The notes beneath the pieces are model-generated. The model was not told the DNA's origin. It was given only the letters and a program-made list of their open reading frames with translations, and did not search any database. Made by a program: the position numbers and the translations under genes. Positions 47,242 through 54,993 of a DNA stretch of 64,000 nt are shown in pieces. Origin of the DNA: Thermophilibacter immobilis (GTDB lineage: Bacteria > Actinomycetota > Coriobacteriia > Coriobacteriales > Atopobiaceae); the NCBI RefSeq assembly GCF_015277515.1, contig NZ_CP063767.1:124001-188000 (forward strand), written 5' to 3'. Numbering within the stretch: the stretch's first letter is position 1; every line of letters begins with the position of its first letter.

Positions 47242-47916
47242 ATGGCAAAGAAGAAAAAGGTCGCGAGCGCGACCAAGAAAGACGCGTCTACTGCCGTTGA
47301 GCAGACGGAGGAGCGCCTCGGGGCTGCGGGAACTGCCAAGAAGGTATCAGAGAACGTCCTCGGCGACATGCTGGGCGTCGGGGGGAAGAAGAAGGAGCCG
47401 CTCGAGCGACCCGACGACAAGATCGTCCTTGCCGTCGAGGAGGACCGCACGCGGCTCGTCGTGCAGGGCGCGGGTCTGCTCCTCGCGGTGCTTTTTGCGC
47501 TTGTCGCCACCCTTGTTTTTTGGGGCGCGGCCAACCTGACCGGTAATGTGGTCTTTCTGCTGCTGGTCATCGTTTTTCTCACCGTCGCCTGGTTTGTGTC
47601 GAGGGCCATGGGGAAGCGCTTCAACCGGCTTTTCTCGCACACCAACGTCATCGACTTCGGCGAGCGCCACATCTTCGTCTACGAGAGGGCAGACCCCAAG
47701 AAGGCCCTCGTCATCCCCTACAAGGACATAAAGAACTATCGGCTCATCCGCCAGGGCAGGGCCATGCGCCTGCTGCTCTCGGGCGCGTGGGTCACGCATC
47801 CATCAGGCTACCAGCTCGTTGACATCAATCGACCGTTTAAGGCGGACACGCTCGACGAGCTCTCTCACCAGGTGGCGCAGATCATGCGCGAGCATCGCGT
47901 GAGCGCGCGCGTATAG
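47242..47916 (+). CDS. Hypothetical two-span membrane protein
   Basis: 224 residues, starting 3 bases after the aldolase stop, so translationally linked to it. Lys/Ala-rich cytoplasmic N terminus (1-70), two spans (about 74-96 and 101-120), then a compact soluble domain (TNVIDFGERHIFVYERA, VIPYKDIKNYRLIRQGRAMRLLLS, YQLVDINRPF) reminiscent of bacterial PH-like domains. No catalytic motif. Its role inside a sugar-catabolic operon is unclear. Confidence 0.8.
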   Translation: MAKKKKVASATKKDASTAVEQTEERLGAAGTAKKVSENVLGDMLGVGGKKKEPLERPDDKIVLAVEEDRTRLVVQGAGLLLAVLFALVATLVFWGAANLTGNVVFLLLVIVFLTVAWFVSRAMGKRFNRLFSHTNVIDFGERHIFVYERADPKKALVIPYKDIKNYRLIRQGRAMRLLLSGAWVTHPSGYQLVDINRPFKADTLDELSHQVAQIMREHRVSARV

Positions 47917-47974
47917 GGCACGAGTGCAGTATTTCGAGTCCCCACGAGGGGCCAGCGAACAAAGGAGCATCACC

Positions 47975-48583
47975 ATGGCAACCGACAAAGAGCAAGTCAC
48001 CGAGTTTTTGGATATCGCCAAGAAGTCTCTTGACGAGTACGTGTCCGGCATCGACTTTGACGCCCTGAGCGCGGCCAAGGAACTTATCCTTGCTGCCGAG
48101 AAAGCGGGTGGACGTCTGCACGTGACGGGCATTGGCAAGCCAGGGCACGTCTCGGGCTACGCCGCGTCGCTCTTCTCGTCCACCGGCACGCCGACCTATG
48201 AGCTGCACGGCACCGAGTGCGTGCACGGCTCGGCAGGGCAGGTCCGTCCGGGCGACGTGGTGATCGCGATCTCCAACTCAGGAGAGACCGCAGAGCTCAA
48301 GGCCACGGTCAGCTGCCTCAAGGGCAACGGTGCCAAGATCATCGCCCTCACGGGCAACCCCCAGAGCTGGCTTGCCCGGCAGGGTGACGTGGCGCTCATC
48401 GCGGGCGTCGCGCAGGAGGGCGACTCCATGAACAAACCTCCGCGTGCCTCCATCCTGGCCGAGATCATCGAGCTCCAGTGTCTCTCCATCCTGCTTCAGA
48501 ACGAGTTCGGCCTCGATCCCAAGCAGTACGTCAAGTGGCACCCGGGCGGGGCCCTCGGCGCCTCCATTCGCGACGCCAAGTAG
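47975..48583 (+). CDS. SIS-domain sugar-phosphate isomerase (KpsF/GutQ-like, no CBS domains)
   Basis: 202 residues. One SIS domain: GRLHVTGIGKPGHVSGYAAS, HGTECVHGSAGQVRPGDVVIAISNSGETAEL, ALTGNPQSWLARQGDV, and the C-terminal KWHPGGALGAS that matches the HPGGxLG end of the arabinose-5-P isomerase SIS module. The paired CBS domains of KpsF/GutQ are missing. Likely isomerises a phosphorylated ketose or aldose in the pathway. ATG 47975 after AAAGGAGC; an upstream in-frame start has no ribosome site. Confidence 0.88.
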   Translation: MATDKEQVTEFLDIAKKSLDEYVSGIDFDALSAAKELILAAEKAGGRLHVTGIGKPGHVSGYAASLFSSTGTPTYELHGTECVHGSAGQVRPGDVVIAISNSGETAELKATVSCLKGNGAKIIALTGNPQSWLARQGDVALIAGVAQEGDSMNKPPRASILAEIIELQCLSILLQNEFGLDPKQYVKWHPGGALGASIRDAK

Positions 48584-48632
48584 CTCGTCCACCACGCTAT
48601 CACACACTCCAGAGAAGAGAAGGAATCCACGC

Positions 48633-49529
48633 ATGTCCAAGTTCCAGGGCGTCATCGTCCCCATGGTCACCCCCTTCACGCGGGATGACACCCAGACCAT
48701 TAGCTACGAGGCTGCGGAGCTCCTGGTCGAGAAGCTCATCTCCGAGGGGGCCAGCGGCATCTTCACCTTTGGGTCCAACGGTGAATTCCACGTTTGCACC
48801 CCCGACGAGAAGATCTCGTTCTCCCAGTTTGTGATCGAGAAGGTCGCTGGCCGCGTGCCCGTCTACGTGGGCACCGGCGCGTGCTCGACCCACGAGGCCG
48901 TCGAGCTGTCCAAGCGTGCCGAGGCCATAGGGGCCGACGCGCTCTCCGTCATAAACCCCTACTTCCTGGGCATCTCCGATGACCAGCTCAAGGGGTACTT
49001 CATCACGGTGGCCGAAAGCGTGAAGGTCCCCGTTATGCTCTATAACATCCCCAAGGCCACGGGCATGAATGTCTCGCCCGAGGTCGTCCGCGAGGTTGCC
49101 CAGGTCGACAACGTGAGGGGCGTCAAGGACTCCTCCGGCAATATGGATAACTTCAAGGGCTATCTTGACGCGGTGAGGGGCACGGACGTTGACGTTCTGG
49201 TGGGTTCCGATGGCAAGATCTCGGAGGCACATGCGCTCGGAGCATCGGGTGCCGTTGCCGGCACCGCGAACCTCATTACGAAAGTCGTGGCAGATCTTTG
49301 GAATGCTCTTGAGTCGGGCAGCGAACGGGAGGCTGAGCGCCTGCAGGCCGAGGTCGAGCCGATCCGCGACGTGCTGCACCTGGGGTCCACGCCCCAGACC
49401 CTCAAGCGCGCCCTTGAGCTTGCCGGATATCCCGTGGGCCCTGCTCGCTTCCCCGTCGCCGAGGTCGCTGCGGGAGTGGACGATAAAATACGTGCGATGC
49501 TCGACCATTACCGCATCGCTCACCACTAA
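48633..49529 (+). CDS. DapA/NanA-family class I aldolase (dihydrodipicolinate synthase superfamily)
   Basis: 298 residues, TIM barrel. Schiff-base Lys165 (GVKDSSGN) and Tyr137 (MLYNIP) are present and fall at the same residue numbers as in E. coli N-acetylneuraminate lyase. The carboxylate loop is GSNGEF, not GTTGE of true DapA or GSTGE of NanA. With PTS, SIS and other aldolase genes around it, a 2-keto-3-deoxy-sugar-acid aldolase role is more likely than lysine synthesis. AAGGAA ribosome site before ATG 48633. Confidence 0.85.
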   Translation: MSKFQGVIVPMVTPFTRDDTQTISYEAAELLVEKLISEGASGIFTFGSNGEFHVCTPDEKISFSQFVIEKVAGRVPVYVGTGACSTHEAVELSKRAEAIGADALSVINPYFLGISDDQLKGYFITVAESVKVPVMLYNIPKATGMNVSPEVVREVAQVDNVRGVKDSSGNMDNFKGYLDAVRGTDVDVLVGSDGKISEAHALGASGAVAGTANLITKVVADLWNALESGSEREAERLQAEVEPIRDVLHLGSTPQTLKRALELAGYPVGPARFPVAEVAAGVDDKIRAMLDHYRIAHH

Positions 49530-49543
49530 GACTGCGTGAATCC

Positions 49544-49570
49544 GAACGCCTCCGTATAGGGGGCGTTCTT
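49544..49570 (+). terminator. Hairpin between the two class I aldolase genes
   Basis: GAACGCCTCC (49544-49553) pairs with GGGGGCGTTC (49559-49568) through one wobble, followed by TTGT. Terminator or attenuator inside the operon. Confidence 0.5.
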
Positions 49571-49598
49571 GTACTGAGAAAAAAAGGAGACAGCTCTC

Positions 49599-50255
49599 AT
49601 GATTCTTCAGAAGGCCGAGATTACCCAGGCGCTCTACGACACAGCCGCATTTGCCGTGGTGCGCGTCCCCACCATCGAGAGGGGGTGCGAGATTGCCGAG
49701 GGGCTGGTCAAAGGTGGCGTCCGCGCTATGGAGGTCAGCTACACCCTGCCCAACGCCGGCGAGGTGATCGCAGGCATCAAGGAGCGCTTTGGCGATGATA
49801 TGCTCGTGGGCGCCGGAACGGTCATGGAGGCCACAACGGCGCGCCTTGCCATCCTGAGCGGAGCTCAGTTCATCGTGGCCAACTGCCTCTCGGATGAGGT
49901 GGCGCGCATCTGCAACCTCTACCAGATTCCGTACGCGCCCGGCTGCACCACAACGACAGAGGCCAACCATGCGCTCGCCCTCGGTGCCGCCTACATCAAG
50001 TGCTTCCCCATCTCCAACGTGTACGGTCCGTCCCTCGTGAGCCTTTTCAAGACCCCGACGCCCTGGATGCCCCTCATGGCCTCCGGTGGCATCAGCCTGG
50101 AGAACCTCAGTATCTGGATCGGTGCGGGCGTCGACTGCTGCGGCATGGGGAGCCTTCTCACCAAGGGTACCTCCGAGGAGATCGCCGCCAACGCGGCGCA
50201 GGTCAGAAGAATCATCGATGAAACTCGCGCGGGAGCATCCTCTGCTGCTCGATGA
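49599..50255 (+). CDS. KDPG/KHG-type aldolase (Eda family)
   Basis: 218 residues, TIM barrel. Schiff-base Lys134 in AAYIKCFPIS, base Glu in RAMEVSYTLPNA, GAGTVMEATTA and MASGGISLENLSIWIGAGV. Cleaves 2-keto-3-deoxy-6-phosphogluconate or a close relative to pyruvate and glyceraldehyde-3-P, or 4-hydroxy-2-oxoglutarate. No 6-phosphogluconate dehydratase (Edd) gene is near, so the substrate probably does not come through Entner-Doudoroff. AAAAAGGAGAC ribosome site. Confidence 0.9.
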   Translation: MILQKAEITQALYDTAAFAVVRVPTIERGCEIAEGLVKGGVRAMEVSYTLPNAGEVIAGIKERFGDDMLVGAGTVMEATTARLAILSGAQFIVANCLSDEVARICNLYQIPYAPGCTTTTEANHALALGAAYIKCFPISNVYGPSLVSLFKTPTPWMPLMASGGISLENLSIWIGAGVDCCGMGSLLTKGTSEEIAANAAQVRRIIDETRAGASSAAR

Positions 50256-50343
50256 AATGCCGCCGTTTACGGTCTTATGAAGGCAGCGGGAACCTCGGAT
50301 GTGTATCGTAGAGATGTCTGGCAGCTTGTAGGGAAGGGGCACC

Positions 50344-51027
50344 ATGAAGTTCTTCATCGACACCGCGGACCTCGGCGAGATCCGGGAGGCCCTCTCGTGG
50401 GGGTGCCTGGACGGCGTCACCACCAACCCGTCGCTGTACGCCCGCACGGGCGGCAGGCTCGACGACTTCGAGGCCCACATGGTCAAGATCGCCCAGCTCT
50501 GCGAGGGGCTGCCCGTCTCGGCGGAGTCCCAGGCCAAGGACGTCGAGGGCATGGTCGCCGACGGCCGCAGGCTGTCGGCCCTGGCCCCCAACATCGTGGT
50601 CAAGCTCCCCGTCTGCGAGGCCGGCCTGGCGGCGACCCACCGGCTGGCCTCCGAGGGCGTGCGCGTCAACGTGACGCTCGTCTTCTCGGCCCCGCAGGCG
50701 CTCCTGGCCGCCAGCGCCGGCGCCCGCTACGTGAGCCCGTTCGTGGGCCGCTTCGACGACGTCGGCGAGGACGGCGTCGACCGGCTCGCCGACGTGGTCG
50801 CCTGCATCGGCAACTACGACTGGGGGGGCAGGAACGTGGACGGCCGGGTGGAGGTCATCACCGCCTCCGTTCGCACGCCCAGCCACGTGACGCAGGCGGC
50901 CCTCCTGGGCGCCGACATCGCCACCGTGCCCCTCGCCGCGCTCAGGAGGTGCGTGCGCCACCCCCTGACCGACCAGGGCATGGCCTCCTTCGACGCCGAC
51001 TGGGTCAAGGTCGTGGCGGCGCAGTAG
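50344..51027 (+). CDS. Short transaldolase (TalC/fructose-6-P aldolase subfamily)
   Basis: 227 residues. MKFFIDTADLGEIREAL start, DGVTTNPSL, Schiff-base Lys87 (VVKLPVC), NVTLVFSAPQALLAASAGARYVSPFVGRFDD. Moves a dihydroxyacetone unit between sugar phosphates or cleaves fructose-6-P; the two activities cannot be separated safely by eye. Followed by split transketolase genes, which favours transaldolase. Third-position GC is very high. Confidence 0.9.
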   Translation: MKFFIDTADLGEIREALSWGCLDGVTTNPSLYARTGGRLDDFEAHMVKIAQLCEGLPVSAESQAKDVEGMVADGRRLSALAPNIVVKLPVCEAGLAATHRLASEGVRVNVTLVFSAPQALLAASAGARYVSPFVGRFDDVGEDGVDRLADVVACIGNYDWGGRNVDGRVEVITASVRTPSHVTQAALLGADIATVPLAALRRCVRHPLTDQGMASFDADWVKVVAAQ

Positions 51028-51116
51028 CGCCGGCCAGCATCTTGCGCTCTTCCCCGTTGCGGGGAGAGGGGCGGGACAAAAGACGTAAGAGATAAAAGCA
51101 AAAAAGGAGACAGCCC

Positions 51117-51941
51117 ATGCGCGACGAGGAGCTCGAGAGGGTCGCCAACGAGGTCCGCAAGGGGATCGTGACTGCGGTGCACGCAGCCAAGTCCGGGCAC
51201 CCCGGCGGGTCGCTCGGCGCGGCCGACATGTTGACCTATCTGTACTTCGAGGAAATGAACATCGACCCGGACAGGCCCGGCTGGCCCGACCGCGACCGCT
51301 TCGTCCTGTCCAAGGGTCATTGCGCTCCCGGCCTGTACGCGACGCTCGCCGCGCGTGGGTTCTTCCCCGCCTCCGACCTCGAGGGTCTGCGCCACATAGG
51401 CAGCCACCTCCAGGGCCACCCCAACATGCGCGACACCCCCGGCGTGGACATGACCACGGGGTCTCTTGGCCAGGGGGTCTCGGCGGCCGTGGGCATGGCG
51501 CTTGCGGCCAAGCACTGGGGAGAGGACCATCGCGTCTACGCGATGCTCGGCGACGGCGAGTGCGAGGAGGGCCAGGTCTGGGAGGCCTCCATGTTCGCCG
51601 GCAACCAGAAGCTCGACAACCTCTGCCTGATCGTGGACCACAACGGCCTGCAGATCGACGGCACGATCGAGGAGGTCAACTCGGCGATGCCCCTGGCCGA
51701 AAAGTTCCGCGCCTTCAAGTTCCACGTGGTGGAGCTCGCGGACGGACATGACATGTCCCAAATCCGTGCGGCCCTGACGAAGGCCCGCGCTACGAAGGGC
51801 GCGCCCACGTGCATCGTGGCCGAGACCGTCAAGGGCAGGGGAGTCTCCTTCATGGAAAACCAGGTGGGCTGGCACGGCAAGGCACCCAATGACAAGCAGT
51901 ACGCCCAGGCCATGGCCGAGCTCGACAAGGAGGCCCAGTAA
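51117..51941 (+). CDS. Transketolase N-terminal subunit
   Basis: 274 residues, the TPP pyrophosphate-binding half of a split transketolase. SGHPGGSLGAADMLTYLYF, FVLSKGHCAPGLYATLA, GSLGQGVSAAVGMALA, and MLGDGECEEGQVWEA...VDHNGLQIDG for Mg-TPP. TAA overlaps the start of the C-terminal subunit gene (TAATG). Exchanges two-carbon units in the non-oxidative pentose phosphate pathway. Confidence 0.95.
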   Translation: MRDEELERVANEVRKGIVTAVHAAKSGHPGGSLGAADMLTYLYFEEMNIDPDRPGWPDRDRFVLSKGHCAPGLYATLAARGFFPASDLEGLRHIGSHLQGHPNMRDTPGVDMTTGSLGQGVSAAVGMALAAKHWGEDHRVYAMLGDGECEEGQVWEASMFAGNQKLDNLCLIVDHNGLQIDGTIEEVNSAMPLAEKFRAFKFHVVELADGHDMSQIRAALTKARATKGAPTCIVAETVKGRGVSFMENQVGWHGKAPNDKQYAQAMAELDKEAQ

Positions 51942-52885
51942 TGGACGGCGTGAAGAAGATAGCCACCCGGCAGAGCTACGGCGAGGCCCTCGTCGCGTTG
52001 GGCGCGGAGCACGACGACTTCGTGGTCTTCGACGCGGACCTCGCGGCGGCCACCCAGACCGGCAAGTTCAGGGACGCCTACCCCGACCGCTTCTTCGACG
52101 CGGGCATCGCCGAGGCCAACATGATGGGCATGGCCGCCGGCGTCGCCGCCGCGGGCCACGTGGCCTTTGCGAGCACCTTCGCCATGTTCGCCGCCGGCCG
52201 CGCCTTCGAGCAGGTCAGAAACTCCATCGGCTACCCGCACCTCAACGTCAAGATCGGCGCCACCCACGCTGGCATTTCGGTTGGCGAGGACGGCGCCACC
52301 CACCAGTGCAACGAGGACATCGCCCTCATGCGTACGATCCCGGGCATGACGGTCATCTGCCCGTGCGACGACGTGGAGGCGCGCGCTGCCGTGCGGGCCG
52401 CCTATGAGACTGACGGGCCCGTCTACCTGAGGCTTGGCCGGCTCGCAGTGCCCGTGGTCAACGACCGGCCCGACTACGAGTTCCACATGGGCAAGGCCTT
52501 CACCCAGCGCGGGGGCTCCGACGTCACGCTCATCGCCACGGGGCTCATGGTTCAGGCCGCCCTCGGGGCCGCCGAGGCGCTCGAAGCGAAGGGCATCTCC
52601 GCCGAGGTCCTCGACATCCATACCATCAAGCCGCTCGACGTCGACGCCATCGTGGCGAGCGCCGAGAAGACCGGTCGGGTCGTGACCTGCGAGGAGCACT
52701 CCGTCATAGGGGGCCTGGGCGGCGCGGTGTGCGAGGCCCTGTCCGAGCGCCTCCCGACGCCCGTGCGCAGGATCGGCGTGCACGACGTCTTCGGCCACTC
52801 CGGTCCCGCCGTCGACCTGCTCCACGAGTTCGGCCTCGACGCCGAGGGCGTCGCCCGCGAGGTCGAGGACTTTCTCGGCCGCTAG
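51941..52885 (+). CDS. Transketolase C-terminal subunit
   Basis: 314 residues, the pyrimidine-binding half plus C-terminal domain. FDADLAAATQTGKF, RFFDAGIAEANMMGMAAGVAAAGHVAFASTFAMF with the catalytic Glu in GIAEAN, and GATHAGISVGEDGATHQCNEDIALMR. Forms a heteromer with the preceding product. Last gene of the operon; a terminator follows. Confidence 0.95.
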   Translation: MDGVKKIATRQSYGEALVALGAEHDDFVVFDADLAAATQTGKFRDAYPDRFFDAGIAEANMMGMAAGVAAAGHVAFASTFAMFAAGRAFEQVRNSIGYPHLNVKIGATHAGISVGEDGATHQCNEDIALMRTIPGMTVICPCDDVEARAAVRAAYETDGPVYLRLGRLAVPVVNDRPDYEFHMGKAFTQRGGSDVTLIATGLMVQAALGAAEALEAKGISAEVLDIHTIKPLDVDAIVASAEKTGRVVTCEEHSVIGGLGGAVCEALSERLPTPVRRIGVHDVFGHSGPAVDLLHEFGLDAEGVAREVEDFLGR

Positions 52886-52909
52886 GCGCCCGGACGCATA
52901 GACGAACCT

Positions 52910-52947
52910 GAACCTCCCCCGCAATGCGTGTGGGGAGGTTCTGCTTT
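52910..52947 (+). terminator. Terminator of the PTS/aldolase/transketolase operon
   Basis: GAACCTCCCC (52910-52919) pairs with GGGGAGGTTC (52932-52941), followed by TGCTTT. Confidence 0.75.
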
Positions 52948-53043
52948 ATGGGCGCAAAATGAGAGGAGTTTGGTGAAACCAAGGCTCTTTGCTTAGACTG
53001 AAGCAGGTATTTATTCATTGTGAGCTAAGGAAAAGGAGCTTCT

Positions 53044-54003
53044 GTGGCCAGTCACTTTCGCAGCGCTGAGCAACAGGGGTCGGACGGCGCCGAACAGCCC
53101 GAGGCTGTAGTGCCCGAAGCGGCTCCGCAGGCAGAGATCGCCGATTCCAACGACTCGAGCGCCTCGCAGAGCGACCCTCTCGAGGAGGTCCATGTCGTCA
53201 CCGCTGCCGAGCCGGCAGATCCTGCCGAGCAGCCGGGCTTTACCAGTGTGTTCGCGCCCCTTGCGGACGAGGACGGACCGGCTGTTTCGCGTACCGGCAC
53301 CCCCACCGTATCATTCAGGAACGTAACCCTTATCTATCCGGCCCAGCCCAACAAGCCTGCCCTCGATGAGGTGGGCCTGGACATCTACCCGGGCGAGTTC
53401 GTCTTTATCGTCGGGCACTCGGGCTCGGGCAAGTCGTCTCTGCTCCGTCTGGTCACGCGCGAGCTGCGCGCTACCTCCGGTCAGGTCATGGTGGCCGGCC
53501 AGGACCTCACCAAGATGAAGAACAAGAAGGTCCCGTATCTGCGACGCCAGATTGGCACCGTCTACCAGGACTTTAAGCTCCTGCCCGACAAGACGGTCTA
53601 CGAGAACGTTGCCTTCGCCCTTGAGTGCATCGGCAAGCCTCGCTCCATCATTAAGGCCCAGGTTCCCGAGGTGCTCAGGCTCGTGGGCCTGGGCGAGCGC
53701 ATGGAGCACTTTCCCGACCAGCTCTCGGGCGGCGAGCAGCAGCGCGTCTCCGTCGCGCGCGCCATGGTCAACCGCCCGCCGCTTCTGGTCTGCGACGAGC
53801 CTACGGGCAACCTGGATCCGGCCATCTCGCTGGGCATCATGAAGCTGCTCGACCGCATCAACCGTGCCGGCACAACCGTCGTCATGGCCACGCACGACCG
53901 CGAGATGGTCGACTCCATGCGCAAGCGCGTCATCGCGCTCGAGGCTGGTCGCGTGGTGCGTGACCAGGAGAAGGGAGGCTATGGCTACTATGGTGCCCTC
54001 TAA
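53044..54003 (+). CDS. ftsE: Cell division ATP-binding protein FtsE with long N-terminal extension
   Basis: 319 residues; typical FtsE has about 225. The ABC domain begins near residue 88 ([23 protein letters not shown]): Walker A GHSGSGKS at 124-131, Q-loop VYQDFKLLP, signature LSGGEQQR, Walker [13 protein letters not shown], and a His switch THD. The first 85 residues are acidic and Ala/Pro/Gln-rich, probably disordered. GTG 53044 follows AAAAGGAGC, which supports the long form. With FtsX it controls peptidoglycan hydrolysis at division. Overlaps ftsX by 23 bases. Confidence 0.93.
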   Translation: MASHFRSAEQQGSDGAEQPEAVVPEAAPQAEIADSNDSSASQSDPLEEVHVVTAAEPADPAEQPGFTSVFAPLADEDGPAVSRTGTPTVSFRNVTLIYPAQPNKPALDEVGLDIYPGEFVFIVGHSGSGKSSLLRLVTRELRATSGQVMVAGQDLTKMKNKKVPYLRRQIGTVYQDFKLLPDKTVYENVAFALECIGKPRSIIKAQVPEVLRLVGLGERMEHFPDQLSGGEQQRVSVARAMVNRPPLLVCDEPTGNLDPAISLGIMKLLDRINRAGTTVVMATHDREMVDSMRKRVIALEAGRVVRDQEKGGYGYYGAL

Positions 54004-54916
54004 CTTTGGCTACTCGCTGCGCGAGTGCGGCCATCACTTTCGCCGCAACTGGACAACGGTGCTCGGCGCCGTCGTCACCATCTTCCTCTCGCTCTTCATC
54101 ATCGGGCTGTTCGTGATTGCGTCGGCCATGATCAACAACATGGTCGGCAGCGTGGAGGATCGCGTCACTATCCAGGCATTTCTCTCCGATGATGCCGACC
54201 AGGCGACGGTCAACTCCTTCCAGGAGGATATCGCCAGCTGGGACAACGTGGAGTCCGTGACCTACAAGTCCAAGGACGAGGCGCTCGAGGACTATCAGAC
54301 CTCGATGTCCAATCGCAATGCCTCGGACGCCCTGGCCGCCCTGGACAGCGAGAACCCGCTGCCCGCCTCTCTTGTGATCAAGCTGACCGACCCCCAGCAG
54401 GTGGAGTCCACAGCCCAGAAAATCGCCCAGAGCAGCACGTTCCAGAAGATCTGCGACCAGTCCGACAACCCCGCCGGTGACGTCAAATACGGTCAAGAGA
54501 CGGTCGAGAAGCTCTTCAGCGTGACCAACTACCTGCGCATCGGGGCAATCGTGCTCGTGGCCCTGCTGACCTTCGTGGCCTTTGTGTTCATCAACAACAC
54601 GATTCGCCTGGCCATCACGGCGCGTCGTCGCGAGATTGGCATCATGCGCCTGGTGGGCGCCTCCAACGGGTTCATCCGGGGTCCGTTCATCATGGAGGGC
54701 ACGCTCGAGGCCGTCATCGGCGCCCTGCTCGCAATCGTCGTTCTCTTTGTGGGCGTGAACGCACTTCTGCCCGCGCTCTCCAGCAGCATGGCGTTTCTGG
54801 CATTTGACGTCTCCAGCATGACCCTGTATGCCACCTTTGGCCTTTTGCTCTTGCTGGGCGTCCTCATCGGCTTCTTTGGTTCGGCAATCGCCATGAGGCG
54901 CTATCTGAAGGTATAG
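53981..54916 (+). CDS. ftsX: Cell division permease-like protein FtsX
   Basis: 311 residues. Four spans: one near 28-52 (TVLGAVVTIFLSLFIIGLFVIASA), three in the last third; between spans 1 and 2 lies a large outside domain (about 55-185) that in other species activates cell-wall hydrolases. RRREIGIMRLVGASNGFIRGPFIMEG is the FtsX/MacB-type coupling region. ATG 53981 after AAGGGAGG, inside the end of ftsE. A terminator follows. Confidence 0.94.
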   Translation: MATMVPSNFGYSLRECGHHFRRNWTTVLGAVVTIFLSLFIIGLFVIASAMINNMVGSVEDRVTIQAFLSDDADQATVNSFQEDIASWDNVESVTYKSKDEALEDYQTSMSNRNASDALAALDSENPLPASLVIKLTDPQQVESTAQKIAQSSTFQKICDQSDNPAGDVKYGQETVEKLFSVTNYLRIGAIVLVALLTFVAFVFINNTIRLAITARRREIGIMRLVGASNGFIRGPFIMEGTLEAVIGALLAIVVLFVGVNALLPALSSSMAFLAFDVSSMTLYATFGLLLLLGVLIGFFGSAIAMRRYLKV

Positions 54917-54940
54917 TTCGCGCACCTAGCGTACAGGCAG

Positions 54941-54975
54941 CGGGGGCGGTGCGCGAGGGTGCACCGCCCCCGTTT
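54941..54975 (+). terminator. Terminator after ftsEX
   Basis: CGGGGGCGGTGC (54941-54952) pairs with GCACCGCCCCCG (54961-54972), 8-nt loop, then TTT. Confidence 0.7.
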
Positions 54976-54993
54976 GCGAAGGGAGGAGATCTC

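Noticed and set aside
48633-49529. Annotation as dapA for lysine synthesis
   Set aside because: The catalytic residues fit the superfamily, but the GSNGE loop and the sugar-catabolic context argue against dihydrodipicolinate synthase.
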